A DNA stretch of 64,000 nucleotides from Thioclava sediminum (GTDB lineage Bacteria; Pseudomonadota; Alphaproteobacteria; Rhodobacterales; Rhodobacteraceae). Position numbers and translations under genes: made by a program. The notes under the pieces were generated by a model. That model ran no database searches, was not told where the DNA came from, and was given only the letters and a program-made list of their open reading frames with translations. The stretch lies in contig NZ_MPZV01000004.1 in NCBI RefSeq assembly GCF_002020355.1, forward strand, positions 62,001 to 126,000. Reading direction: 5' to 3'. Positions 62,032 to 64,000 of the stretch are shown piece after piece (the stretch's first letter is position 1; the number at the start of each line of letters is the position of its first letter).

Positions 62032-62050
62032 CTGGGGGCAGCGCCCCCAG
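62032..62050. repeat. REP-like palindrome downstream of mutS
   Basis: CTGGGGGC-AGC-GCCCCCAG is an eight-bp perfect stem with three-base loop, preceded by ATATCCCGGGGGT. It lies between convergent mutS and grpE and has no T-run. G-rich palindromes of this form are common intergenic repeats in Rhodobacteraceae, though only one copy was seen in this window. Confidence 0.5.
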
Positions 62051-62059
62051 CCTTGCCGA

Positions 62060-62617
62060 TCAGGATTTCGGAGTGGAGCTGACGCCCACTTTCGCCGGCC
62101 GCAGCAGCCGGTCGTGGATCATGAAGCCGTTCTCCATGACCTGAATAATGTCGCCGGCCTTGGTGCCGGGCGCGGGCGCTTCGAACATCGCCTCATGCAT
62201 CTGCGGGTCGAATTTCTCACCGACCTCGGGCGCCACCGTGGTGATGCCGTGACGGGCGAACACGTTCAGCAATTCGCGCTGGGTCAGCTCGACGCCTTCG
62301 AGGAACGGCCCGGCCTGCGAACGAACATCCTCATTCGCGGCTTCGAGCGCACGCGAGAGCGCGTCGAACACGGGCAGCATGTCGCGCGCCAGACGCGTCC
62401 CACCGTAATTCGAGGCTTCCTGACGCTCTTTGTCGGCACGTTTGCGCGCATTCTCGGCATCCGCCAGCGCGCGCATGAATCGGTCGCGATAATCGTCGCG
62501 CTCCGCACGCAATGCCTCGAGCTCGTCTTCCTCATGGGACAGCACATCCTCGAAGCTCTCGTCGATATGCGCCTGATCCTCGGCAATCTCGTCTTTTTTC
62601 TCGCTCATGCCATTCAT
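62060..62617 (-). CDS. grpE: Nucleotide exchange factor GrpE
   Basis: A 185-residue GrpE. The long N-terminal helix (residues ~30-85, with EALRAERDDYRDRFMRALADAEN) makes the dimer stalk; the beta domain ends in MIHDRLLRPAKVGVS, the conserved DnaK-contact region. It releases ADP from DnaK. The ATG overlaps the hrcA stop, so both are made from one transcript. A start three codons later (ATG 62608) is also possible. Confidence 0.97.
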   Translation of the reverse strand: MNGMSEKKDEIAEDQAHIDESFEDVLSHEEDELEALRAERDDYRDRFMRALADAENARKRADKERQEASNYGGTRLARDMLPVFDALSRALEAANEDVRSQAGPFLEGVELTQRELLNVFARHGITTVAPEVGEKFDPQMHEAMFEAPAPGTKAGDIIQVMENGFMIHDRLLRPAKVGVSSTPKS

Positions 62618-63675
62618 CCTTTGCCCTGGCCGGAGATCATCCGCCCGACCAGTTGCGCTGTGTAGTCCACGATCGGCACGATGCGCCCGTAGTTGAGCCG
62701 GGTCGGCCCAATCACGCCCACCGCACCAATGATCTTTCGGTCAGCGTTCATATATGGAGAGACAACCAAAGAGGAACCCGAAAGAGAGAAAAGTTTGTTC
62801 TCCGAGCCAATAAAAATACGCACGCCCTCGCCATCCTCGGCCAGATCGAGGAATTCGGCGATGTCGCGCTTCCGCTCGAGATCGTCGAACAGCGAGCGAA
62901 TGCGGTCGAGGTCGTCTTCGGAGCCCAAAAGATTGGCACGACCGCGCACGATCAGCCGCTCGTAGCGCTCGCCTTTATTCTCCCAGGCTGCCAATCCGCT
63001 GTCGATCAGCTCGGTCGCGAGCGAATCGATTTCGGTGCGGTGATTTGCGATTTCGCGGGCGATGTGACCACGCAGCTCCGACAAGGTCTTCCCCTCCGCC
63101 ATCGCGTTGAGGAAATTCGCGGCCTCCCGCATCGAGGACGGCGTCTGACCCAGCGGCGGCGTGAAGACGCGGTTTTCCACCTGCCCGTCCGCGAAGACGA
63201 GCACCACCAGCGCCCGGTCCGGCGAGAGCGAGACGAATTCGATATGCCGGATCGGGGCCTCGTGTTTCGGCGTCAGAACGAGGCTCGCGCCCTGCGTCAT
63301 CCCCGAGAGCGCGCTGGAAACCCGGTCCAACAAAGACCCTACATCGCCTGAATTCGCGCCCATCGTGGCATCGAGCGCAGCGCGGTCCTCGTCGCCGAGA
63401 TGGTTCACCTCCATCACCCCATCGACGAACAGCCGCAGACCCGTCTGGGTCGGAACACGTCCGGCGGAGACATGGGGGCTGTCCAGAAGGCCGAGATATT
63501 CGAGGTCCTGCATCACGTTGCGGATCGTCGCCGCAGACAGCTTCTCGTTCATCTCTCGGGTCAGGCTCCGAGAGCCCACGGGACCGCCGGTCGTGAGATA
63601 GCCTTCGACCACCCGGCGAAACACTTCGCGGGAGCGGTCGTTCAGTTCGGAAAGAATATCGTTCTGGTCACTCAT
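62614..63675 (-). CDS. hrcA: Heat-inducible transcription repressor HrcA
   Basis: A 353-residue repressor with an N-terminal winged helix (LNDRSREVFRRVVEGYLTTGGPVGS) and the conserved block LSAATIRNVMQDLE; the C-terminal GAF-like regulatory domain ends in VDYTAQLVGRMI. HrcA represses heat-shock genes by binding CIRCE elements. No CIRCE was seen in front of this operon, so its target must be elsewhere, such as groESL. A candidate promoter with -35 TTGACC lies just upstream. Confidence 0.97.
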   Translation of the reverse strand: MSDQNDILSELNDRSREVFRRVVEGYLTTGGPVGSRSLTREMNEKLSAATIRNVMQDLEYLGLLDSPHVSAGRVPTQTGLRLFVDGVMEVNHLGDEDRAALDATMGANSGDVGSLLDRVSSALSGMTQGASLVLTPKHEAPIRHIEFVSLSPDRALVVLVFADGQVENRVFTPPLGQTPSSMREAANFLNAMAEGKTLSELRGHIAREIANHRTEIDSLATELIDSGLAAWENKGERYERLIVRGRANLLGSEDDLDRIRSLFDDLERKRDIAEFLDLAEDGEGVRIFIGSENKLFSLSGSSLVVSPYMNADRKIIGAVGVIGPTRLNYGRIVPIVDYTAQLVGRMISGQGKG

Positions 63676-63694
63676 CGCGCTTCATCCCTGCTGA

Positions 63695-63722
63695 CTTAAA
63701 GCCGCGCGAAGCCGAAGGTCAA
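63695..63722 (-). promoter_or_regulatory. Candidate sigma-70-type promoter of hrcA-grpE
   Basis: Minus strand: TTGACC (63722-63717), 16-base spacer, TTTAAG (63700-63695), then a 19-base leader to the hrcA ATG. The -35 is good and the -10 is weak. Confidence 0.45.
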
Positions 63723-63793
63723 TCACGGCACGGGGGTTGCATCGCTGCGCATGGGCGATCAAATGGGGTGAATTCATTAGAAAGGTCCCCACG

Positions 63794-64000
63794 ATGCGCC
63801 CATCCGGCAGAGAGTTAAGTGAACTTCGCCCGATTTCAATCGAGACCGGGGTTACGAAACACGCAGAAGGGTCTTGCCTGATCAAAATGGGCGACACCCA
63901 TGTGCTGTGCACCGCCACGATCGAAGACCGCGCGCCGTCTTTCCTCAAAGGCTCCGGCCTTGGCTGGGTGACGGCAGAATACGGCATGCTGCCGCGCGCA
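63794..64000 (+). CDS. rph: Ribonuclease PH, N-terminal part (partial)
   Basis: The first 69 codons are present and the frame runs off the right edge. The start [19 protein letters not shown], then [19 protein letters not shown] and [13 protein letters not shown], are diagnostic of RNase PH. The enzyme trims the 3' end of tRNA precursors by phosphorolysis. AAAGG lies upstream of the ATG. It is divergent from hrcA across a 118-bp gap. Confidence 0.97.
   Translation, partial: MRPSGRELSELRPISIETGVTKHAEGSCLIKMGDTHVLCTATIEDRAPSFLKGSGLGWVTAEYGMLPRA

Noticed and set aside
62614-62617. Frameshift between hrcA and grpE
   Set aside because: The overlap is a normal ATGA junction and both proteins are full length.
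63676-63793. CIRCE element controlling hrcA-grpE
   Set aside because: No TTAGCACTC-N9-GAGTGCTAA or near match is present in the gap.

Overview
This is a high-GC, ordinary chromosomal window from an alphaproteobacterium, almost certainly a member of the Rhodobacteraceae (Rhodobacterales). The main evidence is the RegB/SenC/RegA/HvrA redox cluster next to ahcY, a DivL-type PAS protein without a kinase domain, the hemD-mic60-hemY block, long DUF3333-type PstA, and an alphaproteobacterial flagellar block. I cannot name the genus. Gene density is very high, with many ATGA overlaps. I saw no insertion sequence, prophage, rRNA or CRISPR array. The longest stretch without a gene is 49691-49939 (249 bp). 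Housekeeping genes often found near the origin (hslUV, mutS, grpE, hrcA, rph) and a parS-like site in tsaD suggest an origin-proximal location.

Layout. 1-4783: end of mltA, an Smr protein, then (minus) hslV, a membrane protein, hslU and a lipoprotein hydrolase. 4877-5782: a lone capsule-synthase-like protein. 5830-16322 (minus): a compact run divL, tsaE, amgK, murU, addB, addA, trxA, covering chromosome repair, cell-wall recycling, tRNA t6A synthesis and cell-cycle signalling. A perfect CtrA box lies in front of divL. 16423-19572: regB diverging from senC-regA-hvrA. 19628-28634: HD hydrolase, GT8 glycosyltransferase, secreted protein, ahcY, DksA-like zinc finger, DUF2853, enoyl-CoA hydratase, DUF2125 protein, pmbA and a cysQ-like phosphatase.

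28638-32359 is the most interesting segment: an ECF sigma factor with its membrane anti-sigma (SigF/NrsF type), diverging from a four-gene RiPP operon. That operon holds a cysteine-containing precursor with a signal peptide (DUF2282, bufferin type), an MNIO/DUF692 maturase, its DUF2063 partner and a DoxX protein. Both transcripts start from identical GTAACG-N16-CGAA promoters. A perfect 12-bp dyad overlaps one -35 element, and a strong terminator separates the precursor gene from the maturase genes. The picture is a metal (probably copper) stress circuit that makes a modified peptide in excess over its enzymes.

32410-36833: flavin reductase and a pqiABC-type lipid transport operon in which pqiA is split in two. 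36957-42844: motB, flgE, flgK, flgL, flgI. 42927-43002: tRNA-Thr(CGT). 43055-46876 (minus): hemD, mic60, hemY. 46950-50623: tsaD, gpsA, yciI, EVE gene, CbiX-like gene. 50650-56931: a Pho box and pstSCAB-phoU-phoB. 56971-64000: malic enzyme, mutS, grpE, hrcA and the start of rph.

At a larger scale, a degenerate palindrome (AAYAG-N3-CTRTT) recurs inside genes, mostly at clusters of rare codons. It may be a DNA-level signal and is described in the findings.
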